Below are positions 28,615 to 36,986 of a DNA stretch of 64,000 bases, piece by piece. Positions within the stretch are counted from its first letter, which is position 1. Each line of letters begins with the position of its first letter. The DNA comes from MedAcidi-G1 sp000817085. Its GTDB lineage: Bacteria; Actinomycetota; Acidimicrobiia; Acidimicrobiales; MedAcidi-G1. The notes below the pieces were generated by a model. That model was not told where the DNA came from. It ran no database searches and saw only the letters and a list, made by a program, of their open reading frames with translations. The stretch spans positions 248,001 to 312,000 of the forward strand of contig JBJLAO010000002.1 of assembly GCA_045568635.1 (NCBI GenBank). The letters are read 5' to 3'. The position numbers were made by a program, and so were the translations under genes.

Positions 28615-29586
28615 ATGAATAATAAATTTAGATTTGGACTCCAATACTTTACGCCGGAGTCTCCCTCACAATGGCGCGAAACAGCACGCAAAGCGGAAGA
28701 TTCTGGGTACTCCACTTTTGTCCTTGCCGATCATTACATAGGACCTGGACGCGCTCTAGAAGCTGCAAATCATCCCATTCAAACAGTTGCCGCAATTCCT
28801 GCGATGATGGCTGCAGCGGATGCAACCTCATCAATAATGATTGGATGCAAAGTAATTTGTGTGGACTACCATCATCCGACTGTATTAGCCAAAGAACTGG
28901 CGACAATCGACTTTCTTTCAGAAGGCAGATTAGAAATTGGTTTCGGTGCTGGTTGGGTTGCAAGTGAGTATGAGGCAATGGGTATGACAATGGATAAACC
29001 AAGCGTTCGCATTAAACGAATGGGCGAAACAGTCGAGTTGTGTAGAGATTTTTTTAATGGTTCGGATCTTAATTATGAAGGCGAGTATGTTTACGCAAAA
29101 GAATTTGCTGCCGTTCCTGCTTCCCCCCAAAAAAATGGACCAAAAATTATGATTGGAGGAGGGGCGCAGAAAATACTAACGACAGCAGGACGTCTAGGTG
29201 ACATAGTTTCTCTGAACTTCAATAATTCTGATGGGAAAATAGGAGCAGCGGGAATTGGCAGTAGTACTGCAGAAAAAACTAGAGAGAAAATCGGTTGGAT
29301 AAAAGACGGAGCTGGCTCTCGTTTTGATCAGATCGAACTTGAACTTCCTGCCTATTTCACAACTATCACAAACGAAGCTGCTTCTGTCCGTGAAGGCATG
29401 GCTGCTAATTTTGGGTTTTCTGTAGAAGAGTTCAGCGAATACCCTCATGCTCTAGTCGGTTCTGTTGCTGAAATATGTGAAACTTTGGAGCAACGCCGTG
29501 AAGAATATGGTTTTAGCTATATTTCAGTCAATGAAAGACATTTAGAAGAATTTGCACCTGTTGTAGCTGAACTTTCTGGTAAATAA
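28615..29586 (+). CDS. LLM-class oxidoreductase, probably F420-dependent
   Basis: Luciferase-like TIM-barrel protein of about 323 residues. The family core runs from FRFGLQYF through FVLADHY, FLSEGRLEIGFGAGW and KIMIGGGAQKIL. It resembles the TIGR03621-type probable F420-dependent enzymes of Actinobacteria, though F420 use is inferred. ATG 28615 is preferred over ATG 28549: GAAAGAG lies upstream and family members begin here. It is convergent with the ThuA-like gene. Confidence 0.8.
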   Translation: MNNKFRFGLQYFTPESPSQWRETARKAEDSGYSTFVLADHYIGPGRALEAANHPIQTVAAIPAMMAAADATSSIMIGCKVICVDYHHPTVLAKELATIDFLSEGRLEIGFGAGWVASEYEAMGMTMDKPSVRIKRMGETVELCRDFFNGSDLNYEGEYVYAKEFAAVPASPQKNGPKIMIGGGAQKILTTAGRLGDIVSLNFNNSDGKIGAAGIGSSTAEKTREKIGWIKDGAGSRFDQIELELPAYFTTITNEAASVREGMAANFGFSVEEFSEYPHALVGSVAEICETLEQRREEYGFSYISVNERHLEEFAPVVAELSGK

Positions 29587-29590
29587 GTAT

Positions 29591-30346
29591 CTAATGACTC
29601 TCGCCTAACCCCCAGCGAATACCTCTTTTCAACAATTCGTAATACTGAGGAATCTCCCAAGAGCACCTTTCAATTTTTGGATAATAGTCAGTTACGGGTC
29701 GCATATCGTAATGACCTCGGCAATGTCCAAGAGTGTTGTAAAGAACACATCCTTCACCTAAAGGGCGAAGATACATAACGAGTCGACGTTTATCGTCGTT
29801 ATTCCAGTCGCTTTCAACAAATCCTCGTGCGTCACCGTTCCAGTCCGTGTGTAATAGGGTCTGTAAATTTTCGATGTCGTGATACTCACAAAGATAAAGT
29901 TCGTCATCAGTTTCAAAAGACTCCAAATCTGCAACCAGCCAGTTTGATGGATCACTGATTTCAACTGGGTAAGGAGCTATAGGAGGATGAGCCACAAATT
30001 GACTACCCAGTGTTTCCGCCCAAACTGGAAAACAGCGAGGTGAATCAACTCCATTTTCCCCTCCCATATCTAGCGCAGAATTAGTTCCATGGAGAGCCAT
30101 CCAGCGCCCTCCACTTTCAACCCATTTTCTTATAGAACTCTGCGCCCCTTCTGATGGGCGCACATCGCAGGTGTAACTGATCATAAAGCTACACTTTTCG
30201 ATTTCTTTAATATTCTCATAATCGGAAACTGTTGTTACTTTAATTTCTTCATGTGCGGCTAAAAGTTTGAGCAACTCTAAACGAGCAAAGTCAATATCGT
30301 GGTATTTACCAGCCGCTACGAGATATACATCAACTATGTCAGTCAT
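29591..30346 (-). CDS. ThuA-like domain protein
   Basis: Class I glutamine-amidotransferase-like fold of the ThuA (trehalose utilisation) family: WMALHGTNSALD is the turn replacing the amidotransferase Cys elbow, ETDDELYL follows, and NTLGHCRGHYD contains the late His. The family is linked to sugar oxidation, but its reaction is not firmly known. ATG 30346 has AAGGA 6 bp upstream; an in-frame start at 30400 would overlap the SDR gene by 35 bp and is less likely. Confidence 0.75.
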   Translation of the reverse strand: MTDIVDVYLVAAGKYHDIDFARLELLKLLAAHEEIKVTTVSDYENIKEIEKCSFMISYTCDVRPSEGAQSSIRKWVESGGRWMALHGTNSALDMGGENGVDSPRCFPVWAETLGSQFVAHPPIAPYPVEISDPSNWLVADLESFETDDELYLCEYHDIENLQTLLHTDWNGDARGFVESDWNNDDKRRLVMYLRPLGEGCVLYNTLGHCRGHYDMRPVTDYYPKIERCSWEIPQYYELLKRGIRWGLGESH

Positions 30347-30365
30347 GCTTTCCTTAACTGCTATG

Positions 30366-31121
30366 TCAGTAATCCACTCTCTTGGAGAAACCTCCGTCAA
30401 CAGTGATGTTGACGCCGTTTATATGACTTGCTTTGTCGCTAGCTAAGAAAGTAATAACATTCGCCACATCAGAAACTACTCCCATAGCTCCTCCTGGGTG
30501 AGCTGCTTCAGTTGATTCAAAAAATTCTGGCATTCTTTCTTTTATCGAGTCCCAATCACCGCCATCTACAAAAATAGGTCCTGGTGACACCACATTTGAT
30601 CTAATTCCAAGCTTTCCGAGCACCTGGGCTTGTCCTAATGTCCAGTTGGTCACAGCAGCTTTGAATGCAGAGTAGCTTCCTGCGCCTGGCCCAAAATGCT
30701 CCGCTGCAGCTGTCGTACCGATGCTCACTAGAGAGCCTCCTCCATTTGATAATTCATCTTTTGCTACTTCTACTGCATGGAGAAGCGCCATTAGGTCAAC
30801 ATTGAAATTATTTTCCCAAGCGTCCAGAGATTTAGCACCTTTAGCCGACGTGTTGTGCACATATAGGTCGATACCACCCAACTCTTCAATTGAAGAAGTT
30901 ACCCATGCGGCAAGTGAATCACTGTTACCTGCATCAACCGCAGATCCTATGATTCTGCCTTTTCCAGAAAGGTCTTCAATTGTCTTATCTACCTCCTCAG
31001 AATTGCGCGCGCATATTGCCACGTCAACACCTTCATCGAGAAGAGATTCGACGATCGCTCGGCCAATACCCTTCGTCGATCCGGTCACAAGTGCCTTTTT
31101 CCCAGCAAGTCCCAATTCCAT
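30366..31121 (-). CDS. SDR-family oxidoreductase
   Basis: Short-chain dehydrogenase of 251 residues: TGSTKGIG cofactor loop, ICARNSEE suggesting NADP preference, HNTSAKG replacing the usual NNAG, and the active-site Tyr/Lys in SYSAFKAA. The C-terminus has INGVNITVDGG. The atypical NNAG region suggests a divergent substrate. It is first in a minus-strand pair with the ThuA-like gene. Confidence 0.85.
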   Translation of the reverse strand: MELGLAGKKALVTGSTKGIGRAIVESLLDEGVDVAICARNSEEVDKTIEDLSGKGRIIGSAVDAGNSDSLAAWVTSSIEELGGIDLYVHNTSAKGAKSLDAWENNFNVDLMALLHAVEVAKDELSNGGGSLVSIGTTAAAEHFGPGAGSYSAFKAAVTNWTLGQAQVLGKLGIRSNVVSPGPIFVDGGDWDSIKERMPEFFESTEAAHPGGAMGVVSDVANVITFLASDKASHINGVNITVDGGFSKRVDY

Positions 31122-31227
31122 TTTCTACTTCTCCTAACAGATTAAAAATTAAAGATTAACTTCAACAGTTCACCACAACTAACTGTCCGAAGCGATATTA
31201 GGAAACTACCAACGATACGGTTTAAGT

Positions 31228-31659
31228 GTGGAAGATTCTTCTGAAAAAAATATAAATGAAATAATTTCTTTAACAGTTAAATATTGTTGGGCGTTAGACG
31301 AGAGAGACTGGGAGTCCCTATCTGAGGTTTTCTCACCCGATGCTTATGCAAAATATGGCGTTACAGAACATAAAGGCATTAACTCGATTATCGAAAAATG
31401 TCAAAAGGCACTGGTTCCTCTTGACTTCAGTCACCACATGGTGAGTAATCATGTAGTCGAGATAGAGGGTGATAAAGCAAGATGTAAATGCTACTTCCAA
31501 GCACAGCACGTAAGAAATTCCACCCCTGGAGGAGTTAATTTTGTGATTGCTGGAAAGTATGAAGATGAACTCATCCGAATCAACTCAAAATGGAAAATAA
31601 ATAGTCGTGTTTTAACTAAAATTTGGACTGAAGGTAATGAAAAAGTGGTCAATCCCTAA
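31228..31659 (+). CDS. SnoaL-like (NTF2-fold) protein
   Basis: Small alpha+beta-cone protein of 143 residues. The pattern YCWALDERDWESLSEVFSPDA matches the opening helix and strand of SnoaL/NTF2-like enzymes, and HHMVSNHVVEIEGDKA the central strands. Such proteins are small isomerases, dehydratases or cyclases. The start is GTG. It overlaps the downstream VOC gene by 23 bp, so the two are translated together. Confidence 0.75.
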   Translation: MEDSSEKNINEIISLTVKYCWALDERDWESLSEVFSPDAYAKYGVTEHKGINSIIEKCQKALVPLDFSHHMVSNHVVEIEGDKARCKCYFQAQHVRNSTPGGVNFVIAGKYEDELIRINSKWKINSRVLTKIWTEGNEKVVNP

Positions 31660-32152
31660 TTTGGGTCCTGTAGTCCAAGTCGCGTATGCCGTTGAAAATC
31701 TCAAAGACGCCACCAGTTCCTGGAGTGAACTCTTTAAAGTAGGGCCCTTTTTCATTAAAGAACACATACCTTTGAAAAACGTTCGTGTTAAAGGCGTGCA
31801 CTCTACATTTGACCATTCATCGGCATATGCCCAGTGGGGGCCTGTCATGCTTGAATTAATATGTGAACACACTGAAAGACTTGCTAGTACCTCCAACAAA
31901 GAAGAAAAACCACTTCCCTATATTCACCATTGTGCAGTATTCGTGAATGATGTCGAAAAAACTTCGAAGAATTTAAAAAATTTAGGTTTTGAGGAAATTT
32001 TGTATGCAGAAACACTCTCTGGGTTTCCATTTGCTATGCATGATGCAAGAAAGGTTTTCGGCCATTTTGTAGAGATTTATGAACCTAACGAAGAACTAAC
32101 AAATTTTTATCGTATGGTTGAGGAGTCTTCCCAAAGTCAAAACAAGGAATGA
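31637..32152 (+). CDS. VOC-family protein
   Basis: Two-module VOC protein of 171 residues: VVQVAYAVENLKDA opens module one, YIHHCAVFVNDVEKT module two, and HFVEIYEP carries the Glu ligand. Tyr occupies the usual first metal-His position, so metal binding may differ. It lies between two SnoaL-like genes and overlaps the first by 23 bp; the trio looks like a small pathway unit. Confidence 0.72.
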   Translation: MKKWSIPNLGPVVQVAYAVENLKDATSSWSELFKVGPFFIKEHIPLKNVRVKGVHSTFDHSSAYAQWGPVMLELICEHTERLASTSNKEEKPLPYIHHCAVFVNDVEKTSKNLKNLGFEEILYAETLSGFPFAMHDARKVFGHFVEIYEPNEELTNFYRMVEESSQSQNKE

Positions 32153-32181
32153 CAGGTTAAAAGTATTTAAAGGAGTTTTCA

Positions 32182-32583
32182 TTGGATCCGATAAAAGATC
32201 TTCTTCACTTATACTCTGATGCGGTCTGCAGACAAGATGCTGATCAATGGACCGAAACGTGGTCTGAGTCGGGCATTTGGGATCTTGGTCATGGTGATCC
32301 CGTGTCAGGCAAAGAGGCTCTTAGGTCTTTCTGGGTTAACTCAATGTCAAGATTTGAAAAAGTGATTCATACCTACAGCAATAGTATCTCTGAGGTAAAT
32401 GAGAGTTCAAAATCAGGTTCAGGTCGTGCATATGTAACGGAATGGCTCAAACCCATCGAAGGAGACCCTGTCGTCCTTCAAGCTTTTTACGACGATGAAT
32501 ACGTTTTCGAAAACGACAACTGGCTATTTAGCAAAAGAACCCTTAATCGTATTTATATGGGTAAACCGGATTTTTCTAGTTAA
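32182..32583 (+). CDS. SnoaL-like (NTF2-fold) protein
   Basis: Second SnoaL-like protein, 133 residues: LLHLYSDAVCRQDADQW then GIWDLGHGDPVSGK are the opening helix and strand. TTG 32182 is the start, supported by AAAGGAG 7 bp upstream. It shares fold but little sequence with the protein at 31228. Its stop is 1 bp from the convergent threonine aldolase stop. Reaction unknown. Confidence 0.75.
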   Translation: MDPIKDLLHLYSDAVCRQDADQWTETWSESGIWDLGHGDPVSGKEALRSFWVNSMSRFEKVIHTYSNSISEVNESSKSGSGRAYVTEWLKPIEGDPVVLQAFYDDEYVFENDNWLFSKRTLNRIYMGKPDFSS

Positions 32584-32584
32584 T

Positions 32585-33601
32585 TCAACTGTTGACAACT
32601 TGATTCATTGCATCTATAACTGAATCAATATCACCATCATCAATATCTAGATGTGTAACAGCTCTTATCTGATTACCTATCTCACTCATTTGAATATCTT
32701 TTTCAGACAACTTTTGCAGAAACTCATAGTTGCTTTTCCCACATGAAGTCATGTCGAAAAAAACAATATTAGTTTCTGGTTCTACTACTGCTGCTCCTAA
32801 TTCTTTTAGTGCATCTGCTAACGTCTTTGCTCTTTCATGGTCATGTTTGAGTCTTTCAACATTTTCATCTAAGGCGTAGATAGCTGCAGCCGCCATAAGC
32901 CCTGACTGACGCATGGCTCCTCCAAGACGATGCTTCCAAAGCCATGCTTTATCGATCATTTCAGCATTTCCAGCTATGCAAGCCCCCATAGGTGCTCCTA
33001 AACCTTTTGAAAAATCGATCCAAATTGTGTCTGCTTGACTCCCCCAAGTTTCTGCAGGAACACCAGATGCCACTACAGCATTAAGTAACCGTGCCCCATC
33101 AACATGAATTCTCATCTGTTTGCTCTTAGCGAAAGTACATACATCTTCCCAAAGTCCTATGGGCCAAACAGTTCCACCAGCAAAGTTGTGAGTCTGCTCC
33201 AAACAGATCAAGGAAGTGGGTGGCCTGTATCGGCTCGTCTGATCTAATCTTTGCTCGATTTGTGAAGCTGTAAACTGCCCTCTCTCTCCATCTATTGGAT
33301 CCGTTAAAACACTTGAGACAACTGCAGGCCCGCCTGTTTCCGATCTAAGGATATGACCGTTACTTTCAAGCATGATGACATCGCCCGGCGAAGTGTTTAT
33401 AGCAACTCCGATTAAATTACACATTGTTCCGCTCGGCAGGAAAACAGCTTCTTCTTTTCCTAACAATTCAGCCACTTTTTTTTCGAGTAAAAGAGTTGTC
33501 GGGTCAGACCGGGAATGCTCATCACCAACTTCTGCTTCAGCAATTGCTTTTCGCATATTTTCTGTAGGAACTGTTTGTGTATCGCTGTATAAATTAATCA
33601 T
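32585..33601 (-). CDS. ltaE: Threonine aldolase-like PLP enzyme
   Basis: Fold-type I PLP enzyme that cleaves threonine or allo-threonine to glycine and acetaldehyde. It opens with INLYSDTQT, the low-specificity threonine aldolase signature; LPSGTMCN is the phosphate-binding turn, VDGARL holds the cofactor Asp168, and IDFSKGLG the Schiff-base Lys199. Its length of 338 is normal. Its start overlaps the rsfS end by 8 bp, so it may be read with rsfS. Confidence 0.85.
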   Translation of the reverse strand: MINLYSDTQTVPTENMRKAIAEAEVGDEHSRSDPTTLLLEKKVAELLGKEEAVFLPSGTMCNLIGVAINTSPGDVIMLESNGHILRSETGGPAVVSSVLTDPIDGERGQFTASQIEQRLDQTSRYRPPTSLICLEQTHNFAGGTVWPIGLWEDVCTFAKSKQMRIHVDGARLLNAVVASGVPAETWGSQADTIWIDFSKGLGAPMGACIAGNAEMIDKAWLWKHRLGGAMRQSGLMAAAAIYALDENVERLKHDHERAKTLADALKELGAAVVEPETNIVFFDMTSCGKSNYEFLQKLSEKDIQMSEIGNQIRAVTHLDIDDGDIDSVIDAMNQVVNS

Positions 33602-33965
33602 CTTTTTCCCAATCTAATATTGGTTGATCCAACCAGAGACGTTCTAAATTATAAAAAGAACGACGTTCTATATCGAAAATATGAACAATAAAAATTCCGT
33701 AATCCATAAGTATCCACTGTTCACTTTCTTTTCCTTCTACACGAATCGGTTTCAAATTCTCTTCTTCGGATACTTTCATCTCAATTTCTTTGCGAATACT
33801 TTGCATATGGCGCTGATTATTGCAGCTCGTTATGACAAAAAAGTCTGTGATCCCTATAACGTCGCCAACATCAATTACTAAGGTTTCTAACCCTAATTTT
33901 TCCGCGGCGGTTCTTGCAGCAAAAGTCGCTAAACGGGTTGATCGGGATTGTAGTATTTTTTTCAC
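33594..33965 (-). CDS. rsfS: Ribosomal silencing factor RsfS
   Basis: RsfS (Iojap/YbeB) binds L14 of the large ribosomal subunit and blocks subunit joining during starvation. The conserved core VIDVGDVIGITDFFVITSC, the HMQSI helix and EQWILMDYG...VHIF are all present. The start is GTG. It follows nadD and a LytR_C gene in an order common in Actinobacteria. Confidence 0.92.
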   Translation of the reverse strand: MKKILQSRSTRLATFAARTAAEKLGLETLVIDVGDVIGITDFFVITSCNNQRHMQSIRKEIEMKVSEEENLKPIRVEGKESEQWILMDYGIFIVHIFDIERRSFYNLERLWLDQPILDWEKDD

Positions 33966-33986
33966 AAGAGAATGAATACTAACTAA

Positions 33987-35174
33987 TCATCGAGAGAAAT
34001 CACGGCCAATTAATACCGTTAAGTCAGCTACTGGGCTAACAAGTTCATCTTTTATTACGGGCGCTCCAATAGCGGCAGCAAGTCTTTCTGCCTCGCCTTG
34101 TGTTTCAAAATCCTTGTAGACCACTCGAGTTTGTATCACGTTGAAAGAGCGAAAATTACCTATAACTGTAACATTTGCATCGTTTTCTCTTAACAATCTT
34201 TGCATCTCACTACTTAGAGAAGCGTCATCTGTCCCATTCAGCAACCTGACAGTTACTCTTTTATCATTTTCTGTAGTAGCTGGAAATGGGAACATGTCAG
34301 TGATAAGGCTTGACATTAAATCAGGGTTTGTTTCCGGGCCATTTCCTAGGTCATACCAAAGATTATCGACCACGACAAAAGGAGCATTAGCTAGTGAAGA
34401 AATCAATTCCACAACCGGTATGCGCATAAGTGGGAGCGAACCGTCAATATCACCGCTTTCGACTAAGCTATTTATCCAACTCCTCCAAAAGTTTCCCTGA
34501 TTCTTTTGACGGAAAATAAAACTTTCTTCTTTTTTTTCAGATATAAATTCAAATACTTCAGATTTCATCAATGTTTGGATTTCGCCCGTGTCGTGACTTG
34601 TTGTTGCAACTACACCAATAGGCTCGACTAGAGTCACCCAACGCTCAGGAGTAAGAGTCGTTATGCCTGAAAACTCCGTTTTCAACAGGTCAGAAATAGA
34701 CTTGCGAAGCACCTCCAAGCCCAAATTAGAATATTGAGAATCTAAAGTACAGTTTCCTTCGCACCCTTCCAGTTCCAGTTCCGGTGGCAACAAGAGGATT
34801 GTGCCCCCACCACTTTGACGATCTGAAATTGAGATGACAGCAACCTGAACTAAAGCACCTGATTCATCTTCCGTGATCAAAAGTTCCGACCATGTTTGTT
34901 CCACAAAAGCCTCAAATCCTTCTTTGAGAGGGTCTGTAACAGCTTCTCTTGTTGCTCCATCTTCGCTTTTAAGAACCGAACTGAAGCCTTCAACAAGGAG
35001 AAAAGAGGAGTAAATCAGAACTATTACCAGCAGTAAAGGGAACCCGAACTTCCACAAGAATACTTGGTCTTTGATTTTTCTTTTAATCACATCAAAAAAG
35101 GGAACTTTTTCCTTTTTCACTTCCTCAGTTGAGGACTTATCTTTTAAAAAGTTTTCAGAATTTTGATCACTCAT
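33987..35174 (-). CDS. Membrane protein with LytR_C domain
   Basis: Cytoplasmic Lys/Glu-rich N-terminus, one membrane helix (about 45-65), a poorly recognised extracytoplasmic region of about 230 residues resembling a reduced LytR/CpsA/Psr domain, and a C-terminal LytR_C domain (VTVRLLNGTDDASL to the end). It lacks clear LCP phosphotransferase Arg motifs, so catalysis is doubtful. Position between nadD and rsfS is typical. It probably acts at the cell wall. The start overlaps the nadD end by 8 bp. Confidence 0.7.
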   Translation of the reverse strand: MSDQNSENFLKDKSSTEEVKKEKVPFFDVIKRKIKDQVFLWKFGFPLLLVIVLIYSSFLLVEGFSSVLKSEDGATREAVTDPLKEGFEAFVEQTWSELLITEDESGALVQVAVISISDRQSGGGTILLLPPELELEGCEGNCTLDSQYSNLGLEVLRKSISDLLKTEFSGITTLTPERWVTLVEPIGVVATTSHDTGEIQTLMKSEVFEFISEKKEESFIFRQKNQGNFWRSWINSLVESGDIDGSLPLMRIPVVELISSLANAPFVVVDNLWYDLGNGPETNPDLMSSLITDMFPFPATTENDKRVTVRLLNGTDDASLSSEMQRLLRENDANVTVIGNFRSFNVIQTRVVYKDFETQGEAERLAAAIGAPVIKDELVSPVADLTVLIGRDFSR

Positions 35175-35802
35175 CTATCGGATCCTGATAAAGCTTGGCA
35201 GAAAGAATGTATTCTTCCACAGAAGTAGAAATCATTTCTTCTACAGGCTGACCTTTTGAAACTCTTGACCTAATATCTTCGGCGCTTACATCGATATCGG
35301 GAATGTCTAAAACTGGAAATTTCCAATCAGCGTCTATCTCGCCACGATCCGTTCCGGGGCGAGTTAAAACTACGACCTTAACTTCTTCGCAAATTTTTTG
35401 TGGCTCATGCCATGAGTCGAAATCTTTTGCCACGTCAGCGCCTATTAGTAAGAAAAAATCACTATCTGGAAATCTGTCACTTAATTCAAATACCGTATCG
35501 ATGGTATACGTTCTCCCCCCGCGTGCAATTTCCATATCGTCAGCTATTAGACCGTCGTGTTCTTTTAAAGCTCTTTTGAGCATCTCGAGTCTGTCATGCG
35601 ATGATGAAACTATAAAATCTCCAACTTTCAACGAGGCTTCATTGCGGGAAGTTTTTTGCCAAGGATCATTAGCCACCACCATCAATACGAAATCAAGTTC
35701 AAGTTCTCTCATTGCTGATAAAGCAGCTGAAGTGTGCCCTCTATGTGGGGGGTCAAATGTTCCGCCAAATACGCCAATTCGACGTCGAACCTCTTTAAAC
35801 AC
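35167..35802 (-). CDS. nadD: Nicotinate-nucleotide adenylyltransferase
   Basis: Catalyses adenylation of nicotinate mononucleotide in NAD synthesis. GVFGGTFDPPHRGH holds the HxGH-type nucleotide motif, PWQK is the substrate loop, and ISTSVEEYI is the C-terminal ISSTxIR-like element in altered form. The start is unclear: GTG 35802 is chosen, GTG 35835 is also in frame, and neither has a clear ribosome site. Confidence 0.9.
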   Translation of the reverse strand: MFKEVRRRIGVFGGTFDPPHRGHTSAALSAMRELELDFVLMVVANDPWQKTSRNEASLKVGDFIVSSSHDRLEMLKRALKEHDGLIADDMEIARGGRTYTIDTVFELSDRFPDSDFFLLIGADVAKDFDSWHEPQKICEEVKVVVLTRPGTDRGEIDADWKFPVLDIPDIDVSAEDIRSRVSKGQPVEEMISTSVEEYILSAKLYQDPIDE

Positions 35803-35913
35803 AATTAAATAGTAATGCTTGATAAAAAATTTCACTGTTTTAAGGGATTTAAAGTAGCAAATATAGAATTTTATTCACTGATAAACCCCAGAAACTAAAG
35901 GAAAATAGGTAGG

Positions 35914-35929
35914 TATGACGAAAGTCATA
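35914..35929. promoter_or_regulatory. Perfect palindrome TATGAC-GAAA-GTCATA
   Basis: Six-bp arms with a 4-bp centre, containing TGAC-N4-GTCA. It lies between divergent nadD and the sigma-factor gene, 170 bp before the sigma start. The same core occurs twice before the rhodopsin gene. Likely a dimeric regulator site. Confidence 0.5.
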
Positions 35930-35949
35930 AACGCCGACTCTTCCACAAA

Positions 35950-35964
35950 GTCACAAAATGTGAC
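35950..35964. promoter_or_regulatory. Perfect palindrome GTCACA-AAA-TGTGAC
   Basis: Six-bp arms with a 3-bp centre, 21 bp downstream of the TATGAC palindrome. The two together make the 263-bp nadD/sigma intergenic region look like a control region. I see no convincing -35/-10 pair in it. The TGTGA half resembles CRP/FNR half-sites but in inverted order. Confidence 0.45.
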
Positions 35965-36098
35965 AAAATATAACGAAGGCGTTAACAGACTGACCAAAAA
36001 TTACAGTATTTAACCGTCTTCCCAGCAAATTTTCTAAGTAGGAAAACAATTCCGAAAAAGAAACAGAGACGCGTTAAAGCGCATAAAAAAGAGAAAAA

Positions 36099-36929
36099 AT
36101 GAGTGATTCAGTAGGACAATACTTAAACGAAATTGGAATGGTTCCCCTTCTTAATGCACAAGAAGAAAGGCAACTTTCCCAGACAATAGAAGCAGGAACT
36201 GACGCACGTACTCGTAAAGAAGCGGGCGAAACAGGTCGCGAAATTGTCAGGGCTATACGAGCCGCAGAACAAGCAAAAGATAGGTTCATTAGATCTAACC
36301 TTCGGCTTGTAGTTAGCGTAGCGAGGCGTTACCCGTTGCCTCCCGGTATGGAACTACTTGACCTTATACAAGAAGGCAATCTAGGCCTCGAGCACGCTGT
36401 AGATAAGTTCGATTGGAGAAAAGGTTTTAAATTTTCTACTTATGCAACTTTCTGGATTAGACAAGCCATTGGTAGAGCTCTCGACCAGAAAGCAAGCCTT
36501 GTACGCCTTCCCGGAGATCGTTCCGCTAGCCTACGTGCTGCACTAAGGGCAGTATCTGGCAATGGAGATGAATTAGATGAAGAGCACGCCAGACTCCACC
36601 GTTTGACTACTCCTACATCTCTCGACAGAACCATAGGAGATGATGACAGCAACGAATTAGTAGATTTACTGCCAGATGCCAATCCAGGACCCGAGCAAGA
36701 AGTAATGGACCGTTCGGAAAGTGAAATGGCTACTCGACTTTTAGATGTATTAGACAAAAGAGCGCGCTACGCAGTTGAACAAAGGTTCGGACTTGTTGAC
36801 GGACGCAAACGAAGCTACAGAGAAGTTGGAGAAGAACTTGGCGTTACAGCAGAGGCAGCTCGTCGTTTGGTAAAAAGAGCTGTAAATACTGTTCGTGATC
36901 GCGCTGGTGAAAGTATAAGCGTAGCTTAA
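36099..36929 (+). CDS. RNA polymerase sigma-70 family factor (group 2-like)
   Basis: Region 1.2 opens the protein (VGQYLNEIGMVPLL). Region 2 follows with FIRSNLRLVVSVARRY and DLIQEGNLGL, then FSTYATFWIRQAI (2.4, -10 recognition). A shortened region 3 and region 4 (YREVGEELGVTAEAARRLV, -35 recognition helix) complete it. Region 1.1 is absent, so this is not the usual primary sigma; the core is close to SigA/HrdB types. It is a lone gene with two palindromes upstream, suggesting regulated expression. An alternative is the primary factor of a streamlined genome. Confidence 0.85.
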   Translation: MSDSVGQYLNEIGMVPLLNAQEERQLSQTIEAGTDARTRKEAGETGREIVRAIRAAEQAKDRFIRSNLRLVVSVARRYPLPPGMELLDLIQEGNLGLEHAVDKFDWRKGFKFSTYATFWIRQAIGRALDQKASLVRLPGDRSASLRAALRAVSGNGDELDEEHARLHRLTTPTSLDRTIGDDDSNELVDLLPDANPGPEQEVMDRSESEMATRLLDVLDKRARYAVEQRFGLVDGRKRSYREVGEELGVTAEAARRLVKRAVNTVRDRAGESISVA

Positions 36930-36986
36930 AAGCGTTTTTATAATAATTCGTTTTTTTACCCTCCGTTTATTCCGTAAACTTTATAC

